Assembly: GCA_016721015.1 (NCBI GenBank)
Contig: JADKJL010000001.1
Location: forward strand, 62,001 to 126,000
Reading direction: 5' to 3'
From: Lysobacterales bacterium
Lineage (GTDB): Bacteria; Pseudomonadota; Gammaproteobacteria; Xanthomonadales; Rhodanobacteraceae
DNA length: 64,000 bases
The position numbers and the translations under genes are program-made. Positions within the stretch are counted from its first letter, which is position 1. Every line of letters begins with the position of its first letter. Shown here piece after piece: positions 1 through 7,754 of the stretch. Under the pieces are notes generated by a model that saw only the letters and a list, made by a program, of their open reading frames with translations, made no database searches and had not been told where the DNA came from.

Positions 1-1
1 C

Positions 2-637
2 CTGCAGCTTGCCGCAGCGACCGACCCGTTGACCGGGCTTTGGAACCGGCACCGCTTCGGTCAATGGGTTCACGACGAGGTTCCAGCGATCACCAAGAAA
101 GCAACGCGCGTTCGAGATTGTGACCCGGTCGACGTCATTGTCTGTGCAATCGACCTCGATCATTTCAAGCGCATCAATGATCGGCACGGACATGCTGCCG
201 GTGATATGGCCCTCAGAGCAGTTGCACAACGACTGCAGGGAATCAAACGCGACGATGATCTGATCTTCCGTTTTGGCGGGGAGGAGTTCATTTATCTGGG
301 CTTGAATCGGCATCGCGACGAGGGCGAGCAACTCGCCAGGCGGATCGTGGAGGAGATCAATCAGACGACGGTCGAGCTGGATAACGGTGTGCTGATCGAT
401 CCGACCGCTTCGGTCGGTTGGTCGGTCTACCCCTTCTATCGCGAGCGCGTCGAATTGTTCAGTATGGATTTCGTGCTCGGCGTCGCCGACCGCGCGCTGT
501 ATCTGGCCAAGGGAAACGGGCGCAATTGCGCAGTGGGCTATTTGCCCAATCTCGGCGTCGACGAGATCGACCGCAACCAGGCGGACTGGCGCATCCAGGT
601 CTTCGACCGTCACCCGGATCTGCTGAAACGGGTGTGA
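2..637 (+). CDS. Diguanylate cyclase, C-terminal GGDEF domain (5' end outside window)
   Basis: The reading frame is open from base 2, so the N-terminal sensor part lies upstream of the window. What is visible is one complete GGDEF domain, opening with TDPLTGLWNR. The active-site signature is GGEEF at 275-289, a functional variant of GGDEF. It is preceded by RDDD and five residues, matching the RxxD inhibitory site that binds product c-di-GMP. The predicted reaction is condensation of two GTP to c-di-GMP in the cytoplasm. About 50 residues follow the domain with no recognisable fold. The last 28 bases overlap an open frame on the other strand that is a beta-helix relic. The input domain cannot be judged from this fragment. 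Confidence 0.93.
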   Translation: MQLAAATDPLTGLWNRHRFGQWVHDEVPAITKKATRVRDCDPVDVIVCAIDLDHFKRINDRHGHAAGDMALRAVAQRLQGIKRDDDLIFRFGGEEFIYLGLNRHRDEGEQLARRIVEEINQTTVELDNGVLIDPTASVGWSVYPFYRERVELFSMDFVLGVADRALYLAKGNGRNCAVGYLPNLGVDEIDRNQADWRIQVFDRHPDLLKRV

Positions 638-659
638 ATTGCGGCCTCGAAAGCAATTT

Positions 660-1008
660 CTCCATCAAGGGCCGATCCGCCAGCGCTGAAAGCGAGCAGC
701 TCGTTGTAGCTGCCGCCGCGACGACAAACCGTATCACCCGCAACCGCATGATCGGCCGCGGTTTGCAAATGCCGCCACCGCGATTGCGCGCTGTCAGCAT
801 TCGCATCATTGCCGGTTGGCGCAACATAGCGAAACGTTCCCGCGCGGATTTCGAAAGGCGACCGGCGGATCATATCGGCCGGGATCGGACACGCGCGGCA
901 AATGCTGGGCATGGCGGCCAATGAGATGAAGATCAGTGCGCCACGAACCCTCGAACCCTCGAACCCTCGCGTGATTGACCTCGTAGTGAATGCCATCTTG
1001 CCGGCCAT
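660..1008 (-). pseudogene. Truncated right-handed beta-helix protein (5' fragment)
   Basis: An open frame begins with a hydrophobic signal-like stretch (GALIFISLAAMPS). It then reads YVAPTGNDAN, a tryptophan-containing spacer, AGDTV, RGGSYNE and SGSA-like residues. This is the usual opening of secreted parallel beta-helix (pectate-lyase-like) proteins, in which a YVxxxGxDxN motif is followed by a GDTVxxxxGxY turn. Known relatives continue for several hundred residues; here similarity ends after about one helical turn and the frame closes near 610 inside the neighbouring diguanylate cyclase. I read it as a broken gene. The family match is from recognised motifs only. Confidence 0.6.
945..968. 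repeat. 8-bp tandem repeat, three copies
   Basis: Three exact head-to-tail copies of GAACCCTC lie in the 5' part of the beta-helix relic, next to its signal-peptide-like segment. The unit is not a multiple of three, so a change in copy number would shift the frame. Confidence 0.75.
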
Positions 1009-1092
1009 GGCATTGCTGCCTCCAGCCCGACCATGCCGCTCACCGCCAGTTTGCCACCCGGGTGACCCATTCCCAAAGAATCCCCGAGCCGG

Positions 1093-3225
1093 CTACGGAT
1101 TCTCAAAGGAATTGGCGAAGATGACGTCAGTCAGATTCAGGCGAAAGCGGTACAAGGCCGCTTCCGTTCCGCTGGCAATCGTCCACGATGATGTCGAGTT
1201 AGCGGCAACCGCAATCCGGCTGCCTTGTGCTGGAAACGGGCCCAGATAGTCGGTGGCGGCAAGAATGCTCCCGCTTTCCCCATCCACGAGGGTCAAGGCA
1301 TCCGCGCTGGCGGCAACCAGGGTGTGCAGGTCTCCACCCAATGCCGACATGGCGCGCAACGGCGCCGGCATTGAATAGCTCCTGATCAAGGCCTGTGTCG
1401 ATGCACTGTAGAAAGTCACCTCGCCGGCGTCCTGAAACACCCCGATCTCCGCACCGTTCTCGCCATTCGGCACGAGAAAGGCGCCATTGTTCGGAATGGC
1501 GATCGTCCACGAGAGCAGACCGGTTGAACTGTCGTACGCGCGCAAGCTGTCAGGCAGCACGGCGATCAGTTGCTTGCCGGACGAGCCGCCGGCGACCAGG
1601 ACTCCATTCATTCCGGAATTCACGCTGCCCATCGAAACGGACGTCCACAACGTACCCCCGGTGTCGCCTGAGAACACCTGAAGTAGAGCGCCATTCGCCA
1701 TCACGCTCACTGGCTCGGTAGCGGCAACGTAGTCCAAGATCCCGTCACTGTCGAAGTCAACTAGTGCCAGATCTTTCAAGCTACGCCATAGCATCGGCCC
1801 AGAACTGAAGCCCCCGATCTGCAGTCGGATCGAATGCGTCATTCCGTCCAGGACGGTGATCCTGCCCGCATACTCCGTTCCTCCTGCGAGAACGATATCC
1901 ATGCCTTGGGTTTCGGCATGTGGAACCAGTTCGATTTTCGTTACGGCGAGATAGAGCGGATCATTGACGTCGAGCACTTTGGTCGGCGAGCGCCATTCCT
2001 CCGCGCCCGTTTCGGCATCGAATATGGAAATGGTTCCGTCTCCATTGCCTACGCCGCCAGCGGCGACCAGTTCCATGTGGCCATCGCCGTCCACGTCGCC
2101 CAGGGCCGTCGCAATGAAGGGGCCATCAATCGGAAAGAACTGCCACCCAACCGATCCACTCTGACCACCGGCGATCGTCAACAGTGGCTTGCCTTCGGGT
2201 GCCTGGTTGCTTGCGAAGGCGATCTCGTCCTTGCCGTCCCCGTCGAGATCTGCACCAACAACAGCGCCGATTCCATAGCCTTCGTTCGGAATCTGGAACC
2301 GCTCATTGTGGGTATCCGGATCGATGACGTGCACCTGGCCCCACTGCCCGTCGCCTTGGAGGATGGCATCGCGACCATTGTTGTCCAGGTTGGCCGTGGC
2401 AATTCCACCGATGTCCTGTGACGTGGACCCGCTCCAAATTGGTGACCATGGCGATGCACGAAACACTGTGAATAGATTCCAATCGGACGCGGCGACCCAT
2501 TGTGTGCCTCCGCCCGACAGCAGTGAACCCGTCGCCAACTGCGTGCCAAATCCATCAATGTATTGCCAATCGGTTGAGCCGATCGCACCATCGATTACGA
2601 TTCCGGGCACGGGTCCCGCCAGAATGATTTCGAGTGCGGGGTCGGCATCGAGCTGAGCGGCCGCCACATCACGAATTCCTGAAATCGGATAGTTCCATTC
2701 AGGCTGGCCATTCGTGAGGGAGTAGGCGAACAAGAAGCCGGCGCTACCAACCAGCAGATCATCGGAGCCGTTGTTGTCGATATCGCCGACCGCCGCGGCA
2801 ACGGCGTTAATAGCGAGGTCGAAATGGCGCTGCTCGACGAGCGGCCAGCCGCTGTAGTCGCGCACCATTCCATTGGCCGAGACCGTGAGGATGTGATTCA
2901 CACCGGCCGCATTCCAGGCGAGGACGCGCGCAAGGTTGCCATCGTCCGCCACAACCTTCGCCATCTTGATTCCGACGGAGCCATCGGCGCGTCTGCCCAC
3001 GGCCAACAAGACCGGACTCCCGGAGGTACCGGCAAACACCAGATCCTGCAGGCCATCGCCATCGATGTCGATTTTGGCAAACCGGCTGTCGGCTGCAGCT
3101 TGGAGATAGTCGACCGAATGTCCGATCTCGACGAAAGCAGGCGTTGCCATTGTGGACGCGCTTGTCATCGACACCGCCAAAGCAATCAGCTTTGCCTTCT
3201 GCAAGCGCCATTGCGTCAGCTTCAT
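1093..3225 (-). CDS. Secreted FG-GAP/VCBS repeat protein with IF-x-[DN]-x-F-E tail
   Basis: A 710-residue exported protein with a signal peptide in the first 28 residues (hydrophobic core ALAVSMTSAS). It contains at least six calcium-loop motifs of the FG-GAP/VCBS type, for example DIDGDGLQD at about 53-61, DIDNNGSDD, DLDGDGKDE, DVDGDGHME and DFDSDGILD. The predicted fold is a beta-propeller resembling integrin alpha-chain propellers, usually extracellular and calcium-dependent. No catalytic residues were recognised. The protein stops with IFANSFENP, a tail shared with four other secreted proteins in this window. The start is supported by an AAGGAA ribosome site about six bases upstream. The biological partner is unknown. 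Confidence 0.9.
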   Translation of the reverse strand: MKLTQWRLQKAKLIALAVSMTSASTMATPAFVEIGHSVDYLQAAADSRFAKIDIDGDGLQDLVFAGTSGSPVLLAVGRRADGSVGIKMAKVVADDGNLARVLAWNAAGVNHILTVSANGMVRDYSGWPLVEQRHFDLAINAVAAAVGDIDNNGSDDLLVGSAGFLFAYSLTNGQPEWNYPISGIRDVAAAQLDADPALEIILAGPVPGIVIDGAIGSTDWQYIDGFGTQLATGSLLSGGGTQWVAASDWNLFTVFRASPWSPIWSGSTSQDIGGIATANLDNNGRDAILQGDGQWGQVHVIDPDTHNERFQIPNEGYGIGAVVGADLDGDGKDEIAFASNQAPEGKPLLTIAGGQSGSVGWQFFPIDGPFIATALGDVDGDGHMELVAAGGVGNGDGTISIFDAETGAEEWRSPTKVLDVNDPLYLAVTKIELVPHAETQGMDIVLAGGTEYAGRITVLDGMTHSIRLQIGGFSSGPMLWRSLKDLALVDFDSDGILDYVAATEPVSVMANGALLQVFSGDTGGTLWTSVSMGSVNSGMNGVLVAGGSSGKQLIAVLPDSLRAYDSSTGLLSWTIAIPNNGAFLVPNGENGAEIGVFQDAGEVTFYSASTQALIRSYSMPAPLRAMSALGGDLHTLVAASADALTLVDGESGSILAATDYLGPFPAQGSRIAVAANSTSSWTIASGTEAALYRFRLNLTDVIFANSFENP

Positions 3226-3649
3226 GATCTTTCCTTGAATAAAGGTGGAATAGTCAATGAGATTTTGTCATCCATTGGTATTCTTGGCAATTCTCTGCAG
3301 TGACAGAGAGCCATACCCCGCACCGTCCTGCCCGCTGAATGTCCGCCAAATCCTGGCAGCCGTGAATGCCTCACTTCATGATTCGCCTTCTGCAGGGGCT
3401 GGACGTTGCCATTACCTGCTTGCCCCGACCCGACAGACAAGCGCAGAAGCAGCGTTGATTTGGAGCGACCTTTTGTACCCGGCGTCTTGCCGCTTGTGCA
3501 GACAAACAAGAATCTTGCTGGCGCTCAAGAGGCTCTGTCCAAACTGTGAAACGACCTCGGCTGGATGCGTCAGCCAATTCCAACACCGAAGAAAAACCGA
3601 TAGGGCTCGGAATCTCGAACATTGAGACCTTCGAGATCATGGTTGCTCA
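3226..3649. other. Intergenic region without a recognised gene
   Basis: This 424-base stretch lies between the FG-GAP gene and the radical SAM relic. It is less GC-rich near 3226-3300, where the promoter of the minus-strand FG-GAP gene should be. I see a short CTCTG/CAGAG dyad near 3294 and no convincing coding frame, terminator or repeat in the rest. Confidence 0.5.
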
Positions 3650-3859
3650 ATGCGAAAGCAGGATGCCAACGATCTGACCCACCCAACCCGCATCAAGGGC
3701 CGTGGTGCGGGCAGCAATCGCGAGGGTCGATTCGAAGCGTTGGCGAAGACGATCGGGGATGACAGCTGGTATCTCGAACAGGTGGGAGCACCACGACCGC
3801 CGACACGCGTTTCAATCGAAACAGTGCTATCGAACATCAGCCGCAAGGGATCACATCAG
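3650..3859 (+). pseudogene. 5' fragment of the radical SAM gene (partial duplicate of 14012-14220)
   Basis: An 84-codon frame whose first 66 or so residues match the N-terminus of the intact radical SAM protein at 14012 (shared stretches NDLT, PTRIKGRGAGSNREGRFEAL, AKTI, RPPTRVSIET, ISR). The DNA is also clearly alike from about 3661 to 3850. Similarity stops before the CxxxCxxC iron-sulfur motif, so the fragment cannot be an active enzyme. It has the same orientation as the intact gene, about 10.3 kb away. The simplest reading is a decayed partial duplicate left by a recombination event that brought in the intervening block. Confidence 0.88.
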
Positions 3860-3881
3860 GCCAATCGCTCCGGATCGACAT

Positions 3882-3920
3882 GCGCCATCGCAGCGGGGCA
3901 TTAACCTGCTGCGATGGCGC
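3882..3920. terminator. Stem-loop downstream of the beta-helix gene
   Basis: A perfect 12-bp inverted repeat (GCGCCATCGCAG at 3882-3893 with its complement at 3909-3920) has a 15-base loop. It lies 34 bases beyond the stop codon of the minus-strand beta-helix gene. There is no U-tract on either strand, so it may stabilise the mRNA end or act with Rho. Confidence 0.55.
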
Positions 3921-3953
3921 GACACGGTGGAGGGTAATACCCGAAGTTCGACT

Positions 3954-6482
3954 TCACGTGTCATTGGACTTCCATCCTTCTGACGCAGCCACCGCTTGGT
4001 CGAAGCCGTCCGCGAAGATCGGCAGTTCGGCCACTTCGACTGCACCGATGTCGCAGGCCGGGTTTCCAGCACCGCGACGCTTGCCTCCGAGCGCATCGAC
4101 GAAGACACCGTAACCGCCCGAATCGTCACAAGCGGATCTCGGCACGGCATCCACTGCGGGCCCATTTGCAGCTGGCGCATGGAACGGCATGCCGGCGGAT
4201 AGCTGGCGCGGACCAAGTAGCGGATCGACATTGAGCAGATTGGTGCTGGTGTCGCCGGAGATGGCGCAACTGTCGCCGGGAGATTCGATCAGGTTGTAGC
4301 CGAGGCTGACCAGGCTGGAGTCGAATTCATAGGTTTCACAATCGGACGGTTCGGTTCCGGCCAAGTTGTCGGCAAGCAGAAGATTGCTCATGATGTTGGA
4401 CTGCCCGCCGAGAGTCAGGCCGCCCGCATACTGGGTGAAGCCCGGGGGATTCAGTGGCCCCGAGCTGTTGCCGATGATGCTGACGAAGCTGGCCGAGTAC
4501 ACGCCGAACAACATCGCCCCGCCGCCATACAGTTGGCTGATGTTGCCGGCAATGGTGCCATTGACCATGCTGAAGCCGTCGCTGGCTTCGTCGAACGGGG
4601 ATGGTCCGTTGGCGAAGACGCCCCCGGCAAATACGTTGTATCCGCCCGGGTAGACCACGGTGTTGTCAACGACGGCAAAGCGCTCGAACCGGCTTTCCGA
4701 AGCATACGGCAGGTTGCTGTTGCTGAAGTTCCTCGAACGCGTATCCACGAAGACCCCACCGGCATAGGCGTTGTCTCCAGGCGGTTCCGCCGCAACGATG
4801 TTGTCCTTGACGACCACGTTGTAGAACAGAGTGGCGCCGCCGGTCACCTTGACGCCCCCACCCACCAGATTTCCGTTGGGATCCAGCTCAAACGGATCGG
4901 CGACCAGTTCACCCCCGCTCAAGGTGGCATTCAGCAATGCAAAGGCCAGCGGATAGTGGACGAAATCAAACCCCGGTCCCACCCCATTGCGCCCGCGGAC
5001 TTCCAGCACACGGTCGGCCACGCCGCTGACAATTCGGGTGTCGTCCGCATCGCCCGCCCCCATCAGGGTCATCTGCAGTGGATTGTCGTGTTCGTTTCGC
5101 TTGACGTCGATATCGCCGCCGTCGAAATCGTTGTTGGGATTCACATCGCGATTCAAGGTGTAGGTGCCTGCCGGCAAATTGACGAACCAGCGCCCCCCGC
5201 TAGCGCTGGCTTCCATGGTCACGGCGCGCAGAGTGCAGACGTTGCCGAGCGCCTGGCATACGCCGTCACCTGGATTCAGGTCGGGAAAATCGTTGAAGGA
5301 GTTGACCGTTACATCGATCCGATGTTCGTAGGCTCCGAGATCACACGCGGTGGTGCGCGAGACACCGCGCGCGTCGCTGGACAGGCAGGCCGAGAGCGGA
5401 TTGGAGTTGCTCGGATTTCCGGCACCGAGCGCGGCACTGCCGGCAAGCAAGGCGTGTGTCGGTCGGCCCGACCCGAAATCGAACAGCGGCGACAGGCGTG
5501 CGTCGCTGCTGGTCGGGATACCGGCAAACGAGGCAAACGTGCAATTGACCACGGCGCCGATCATCGTGTAGCTGCGTGCGCCGAGTTGGTTGTTGCCGAC
5601 CGTCCCGCCGCAATTGAGATCGGAAGGATTGCCATCTCCGTCGAGATTGTTGATCAGGATGCTGTTGGCGAAATTCACGCCCGTCGTGTTTCCCTGAACG
5701 GCATAGCGAATGCCGCCGGCGAGCGCCGCACGATTGTTGGCAATGGTCGAATTGCGCAGACGGAACCAACTGGTGGCGTAAATGCCGCCGGCTAGCGAAC
5801 CCGCCGTATTGCCGCTTACCGTGACGTTGTTCAGCGCCGCTTCGACGCCCGCTGACTGCGCGAGTGCGACGCCGCCACCATACGTGGCGTAGTTGTCGAA
5901 GATGGTGACCTTGTCAAGGACGAGCACGCCGCTACCCGACGCATACACGCCGCCGCCACGGTCAGCCGTGCCTCCACGAAGCACGCTGCGATTGATCGTG
6001 AGCGTGGCCCCTGAGTTCTTGCGCACGACACCGCCATCATTGGCGCTGCCACCCACGACACTGCCGCCGATCACGGTGACATCGTTCAAGGTGAGCGACC
6101 CCGACGGACGCACGTCGAAGGTGCGATCGAAATCGTGGCCGACGACGATGCTTTGCTCGGGATTGGCACCCTGGATGACGATCGCGCTGCTCACGTCCAG
6201 ATCGCCCGTGAAATTCTCGTCCTCATCGGCCGTGGCCGCCTGCCCCGCCGAAAAAACCGGGTAGTTGTCGTACTGCGAGAGCACCAGGGTGTCGGTACCC
6301 GAGCCGGCCGCACACCCGCCGTAGGCCGTGTCCGTGTTGGCCGCCCGGATGGCATCACGAATCTTGCAGCCGCCGACGCCATCCGGAGCGACGTTGAGGG
6401 TCGCCGCGGCCAGGGAGCCCGTGCCGAACGCGAATGCGATCGTGAGCACGGAGGCCAATCCAAATTCAATCTTCCTCACCAT
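3954..6482 (-). CDS. Secreted two-module CSLREA/beta-helix protein, choice-of-anchor Q type, with IFADGFD tail
   Basis: An 842-residue exported protein. I chose the ATG at 6482 because it gives a clean signal peptide (residues 1-26, ending SLAAA) and has GGAG ten bases upstream; the longer open frame has no signal. The architecture is duplicated. A CSLREA-like segment (CKIRDAIRAAN, about 40-50) is followed by a beta-helix rich in N-N-x-A and G-G-x-x turns and a closing CDLGAYE near 380. A second CSLREA-like segment (VCTLRAV) then leads into a second helix closing with CDIGAVE near 812. The latter ending is typical of choice-of-anchor Q proteins, whose C-terminus normally carries a lineage-specific anchor. 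Here IFADGFD follows at 822-828. The role may be surface adhesion or polysaccharide interaction; no catalytic site was recognised. Confidence 0.87.
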   Translation of the reverse strand: MVRKIEFGLASVLTIAFAFGTGSLAAATLNVAPDGVGGCKIRDAIRAANTDTAYGGCAAGSGTDTLVLSQYDNYPVFSAGQAATADEDENFTGDLDVSSAIVIQGANPEQSIVVGHDFDRTFDVRPSGSLTLNDVTVIGGSVVGGSANDGGVVRKNSGATLTINRSVLRGGTADRGGGVYASGSGVLVLDKVTIFDNYATYGGGVALAQSAGVEAALNNVTVSGNTAGSLAGGIYATSWFRLRNSTIANNRAALAGGIRYAVQGNTTGVNFANSILINNLDGDGNPSDLNCGGTVGNNQLGARSYTMIGAVVNCTFASFAGIPTSSDARLSPLFDFGSGRPTHALLAGSAALGAGNPSNSNPLSACLSSDARGVSRTTACDLGAYEHRIDVTVNSFNDFPDLNPGDGVCQALGNVCTLRAVTMEASASGGRWFVNLPAGTYTLNRDVNPNNDFDGGDIDVKRNEHDNPLQMTLMGAGDADDTRIVSGVADRVLEVRGRNGVGPGFDFVHYPLAFALLNATLSGGELVADPFELDPNGNLVGGGVKVTGGATLFYNVVVKDNIVAAEPPGDNAYAGGVFVDTRSRNFSNSNLPYASESRFERFAVVDNTVVYPGGYNVFAGGVFANGPSPFDEASDGFSMVNGTIAGNISQLYGGGAMLFGVYSASFVSIIGNSSGPLNPPGFTQYAGGLTLGGQSNIMSNLLLADNLAGTEPSDCETYEFDSSLVSLGYNLIESPGDSCAISGDTSTNLLNVDPLLGPRQLSAGMPFHAPAANGPAVDAVPRSACDDSGGYGVFVDALGGKRRGAGNPACDIGAVEVAELPIFADGFDQAVAASEGWKSNDT

Positions 6483-6539
6483 CGCTATTGCTCCGCAGTC
6501 GGGCCCGGGAGGTCCGGGTCTTTCCCTCTCAGCACTTAT

Positions 6540-6566
6540 CAATGCGAAGAGACGCCGCAATCCAAC
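6540..6566 (-). promoter_or_regulatory. 27-bp upstream element, copy 1
   Basis: This 27-base segment lies 58 bases upstream of the beta-helix gene start. Read on the minus strand it begins GTTGGATT, has CGGC in the middle and ends GCATTG. The same layout occurs twice upstream of the gene starting at 10274 (10304-10330 and 10382-10408). It is a candidate operator or promoter element; the evidence is sequence sharing only. Confidence 0.4.
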
Positions 6567-6588
6567 AACGTCATTGCCCAAGGTGGGC

Positions 6589-7677
6589 TCAAAGCTGCAA
6601 CTCGAAATTGTCCGCAAAGATTCGGTCGCCGTTTTCGTAGGCTCCGATATCGACATGGTTTTCGTTGACGCGCGGTTGACCCGCCAGATCGATCGGTTCC
6701 ATGACAAACTGTTCGGTGCCGGCGTTGCGCAACGGCGAACTCAGCGTGGGGCGAAAATCATCGTTGAGCAGGTCGACGAATTGCGGGTTGGCGTAGGCGA
6801 TATTGCCAACCATGGTGGTCGGCGCGGTTCCGGTTCTCGTCACGAGGTTGTTGTAGTAGAGATCGAACGTGGCGCCGGAAAGGCTGAGCAGATCAAGATC
6901 GCCATTGCTGTTGGCGGCGAAGACGTTGTTGTAGAAAAGCGCACTGGCGGAGCCACCCAAACGTGCGCCGGTGGCGGTGCACGACGAGCCCGAGGTGCAT
7001 TGGTTGCCAACGATCGTGTTGTTGCCGAAGAACGCGCGCGTGGTTGCCGGAGAGGTCGCATTGACCGTGGCGGTGATGGCACAGTTGCTCATGCCGCAAC
7101 GGTTGAGCAGGAACATGCTGTTGCGGATGTTTGCAAACCCTTCGGTGTAGAGTCTCATGCCGCCGCCAAACGTAGTGCTGATGTTGCGTTCGATGATGAC
7201 GCTACGGACCAGCACGTTGCCGGTGAAGCCACCGGCGCCGCCGATGGACAGGCCTGCGCCGGACTGTGATGTGGCGTAGCCGTCGCGAATGGTCAGGTTG
7301 GACAGGCTCTGGCCGCCGATCGTGCCCGGGCTACCATAGAGTTGCAGGACCTGTTTCGTGTTTGATCCACTCAAGACGGTGGCTTCGGGCTGATCCAGCT
7401 GCTGGTCGCACATCTGCGGTGGATGCGACACGTAGCCACCCGCGACGATCAACGTGAAGTTCTGCGCGGTGGAGTAGGCAAACGCGATCGGCGCGCCGCC
7501 AGTTTGTGTATAAGTTCCCACCTCGATCTTGATCGTGTCGGCTTCGTTGTTGGCCGACGCCGTCATCAGCGCTATTCGCAATTGGTCGCCGGTGCTGACG
7601 CAGAATGTCGCGGCCCGCGTTTCGTTGGCGAGCCCCGCCAAGCCGAGCATCAGGACGCATACTTGAAAGGTCTTCAT
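6589..7677 (-). CDS. Secreted beta-helix protein, choice-of-anchor Q type, with IFADNFE tail
   Basis: A 362-residue exported protein. The ATG at 7677 is preceded by GGAG and starts a good signal peptide (MKTFQVCVLMLGLAGLA, cleavage near TRAAT); codons further upstream look non-coding. The mature part has parallel beta-helix turns (RDGYATSQSGAG, GGGMRLYTEG, IVGNQC, YNNVFAAN). It closes with DIGAYE, the choice-of-anchor Q ending, followed after two residues by IFADNFELQL at the very C-terminus. It lies between two other secreted-protein genes in the same orientation. The 106-base gap to the next gene has only a short CCCGG/CCGGG dyad. Function unknown; probably extracellular or outer-surface. 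Confidence 0.87.
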   Translation of the reverse strand: MKTFQVCVLMLGLAGLANETRAATFCVSTGDQLRIALMTASANNEADTIKIEVGTYTQTGGAPIAFAYSTAQNFTLIVAGGYVSHPPQMCDQQLDQPEATVLSGSNTKQVLQLYGSPGTIGGQSLSNLTIRDGYATSQSGAGLSIGGAGGFTGNVLVRSVIIERNISTTFGGGMRLYTEGFANIRNSMFLLNRCGMSNCAITATVNATSPATTRAFFGNNTIVGNQCTSGSSCTATGARLGGSASALFYNNVFAANSNGDLDLLSLSGATFDLYYNNLVTRTGTAPTTMVGNIAYANPQFVDLLNDDFRPTLSSPLRNAGTEQFVMEPIDLAGQPRVNENHVDIGAYENGDRIFADNFELQL

Positions 7678-7754
7678 TGTCGATCTCCAGGGTTTCGCGC
7701 GAAGATGGTGTTTGTTTGCGTACGCAACTGCGTGCCAAGTACACGCGGTAGAGC

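Noticed and set aside
3650..3904. A functional 84-residue protein
   Set aside because: It is a truncated copy of the radical SAM N-terminus lacking the iron-sulfur motif, with unrelated sequence after the break.
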